Assembly: GCA_031288935.1 (NCBI GenBank) | Contig: JAITQL010000136.1 | Location: forward strand, 1 to 5,552 | From: Tannerella sp. | GTDB taxonomy: Bacteria; Bacteroidota; Bacteroidia; Bacteroidales; Tannerellaceae | Length of the DNA stretch: 5,552 nucleotides | Direction of reading: 5' to 3' | Shown here: positions 5,507 to 5,552 of the stretch, piece by piece | Layout of the letters: each line of letters starts with the position of its first letter | How positions within the stretch are numbered: position 1 is the first letter of the stretch | Notes under the pieces: model-generated | The model's database searches: none | The model's input: the letters and a program-made list of their open reading frames with translations, nothing else | Told to the model about the DNA's origin: nothing | Program-made: the position numbers and the translations under genes

Positions 5507-5552
5507 ATGTCGGTAGAGAATTGGATGTGACCCGCCTGCCCGAATCCCGTAG

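Noticed and set aside
5381..5551. Possible minus-strand coding end entering from the right
   Set aside because: The open frame runs through heptamer repeats and palindromes and shows no protein features; it is more likely open by chance.

Overview
The window most likely comes from a GC-rich member of the Bacteroidota, probably order Bacteroidales; the genus cannot be fixed from this sequence. The grounds are as follows. Two of the genes have a TAnnTTTG-type -7 promoter element of the Bacteroides kind, in both cases inside the same 10-mer CTTATCTTTG. No start codon has a clear Shine-Dalgarno sequence. The MutS-like protein belongs to a membrane-anchored type that I associate with Bacteroidota. 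The gene gaps are filled with short TTGAAT-type repeats of the sort seen between genes in this group.

Layout. (1) Positions 1-721, minus strand: the first 240 residues of an outer-membrane phospholipase A (PldA), cut by the left edge. (2) Positions 722-974: a divergent gap with the pldA promoter, two repeat arrays in opposite orientation, and between them a 13-bp inverted repeat whose loop holds a 9-nt tandem repeat. (3) Positions 975-2768, plus strand: a MutS-related ATPase with four predicted membrane segments and no mismatch-recognition domain. (4) Positions 2769-2785: a 17-bp convergent gap with a GC-rich imperfect hairpin that runs into the end of the next gene. (5) Positions 2786-4009, minus strand: a multi-spanning O-antigen polymerase/ligase-like protein. 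(6) Positions 4010-4066: a 57-bp gap largely made of a TTGAAT heptamer array. (7) Positions 4067-5308, minus strand: a GT-B glycosyltransferase. (8) Positions 5309-5552: its leader and promoter, then about 200 bp of repeats and small palindromes with no supportable gene. The right end shows only short open stretches.

How the genes relate. The glycosyltransferase and the Wzy/WaaL-like protein appear to form a two-gene unit read leftward from the promoter at 5338-5345, probably contributing to a surface glycan (inference). PldA acts on outer-membrane phospholipids, so three of the four genes concern the cell envelope. The MutS-like protein stands alone in the opposite direction and its role is unknown. 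I found no tRNA, rRNA, CRISPR array, transposase or phage gene. The most notable items are the membrane-anchored MutS relative and the family of interspersed intergenic repeats, which occurs in three of the four gaps around the genes.
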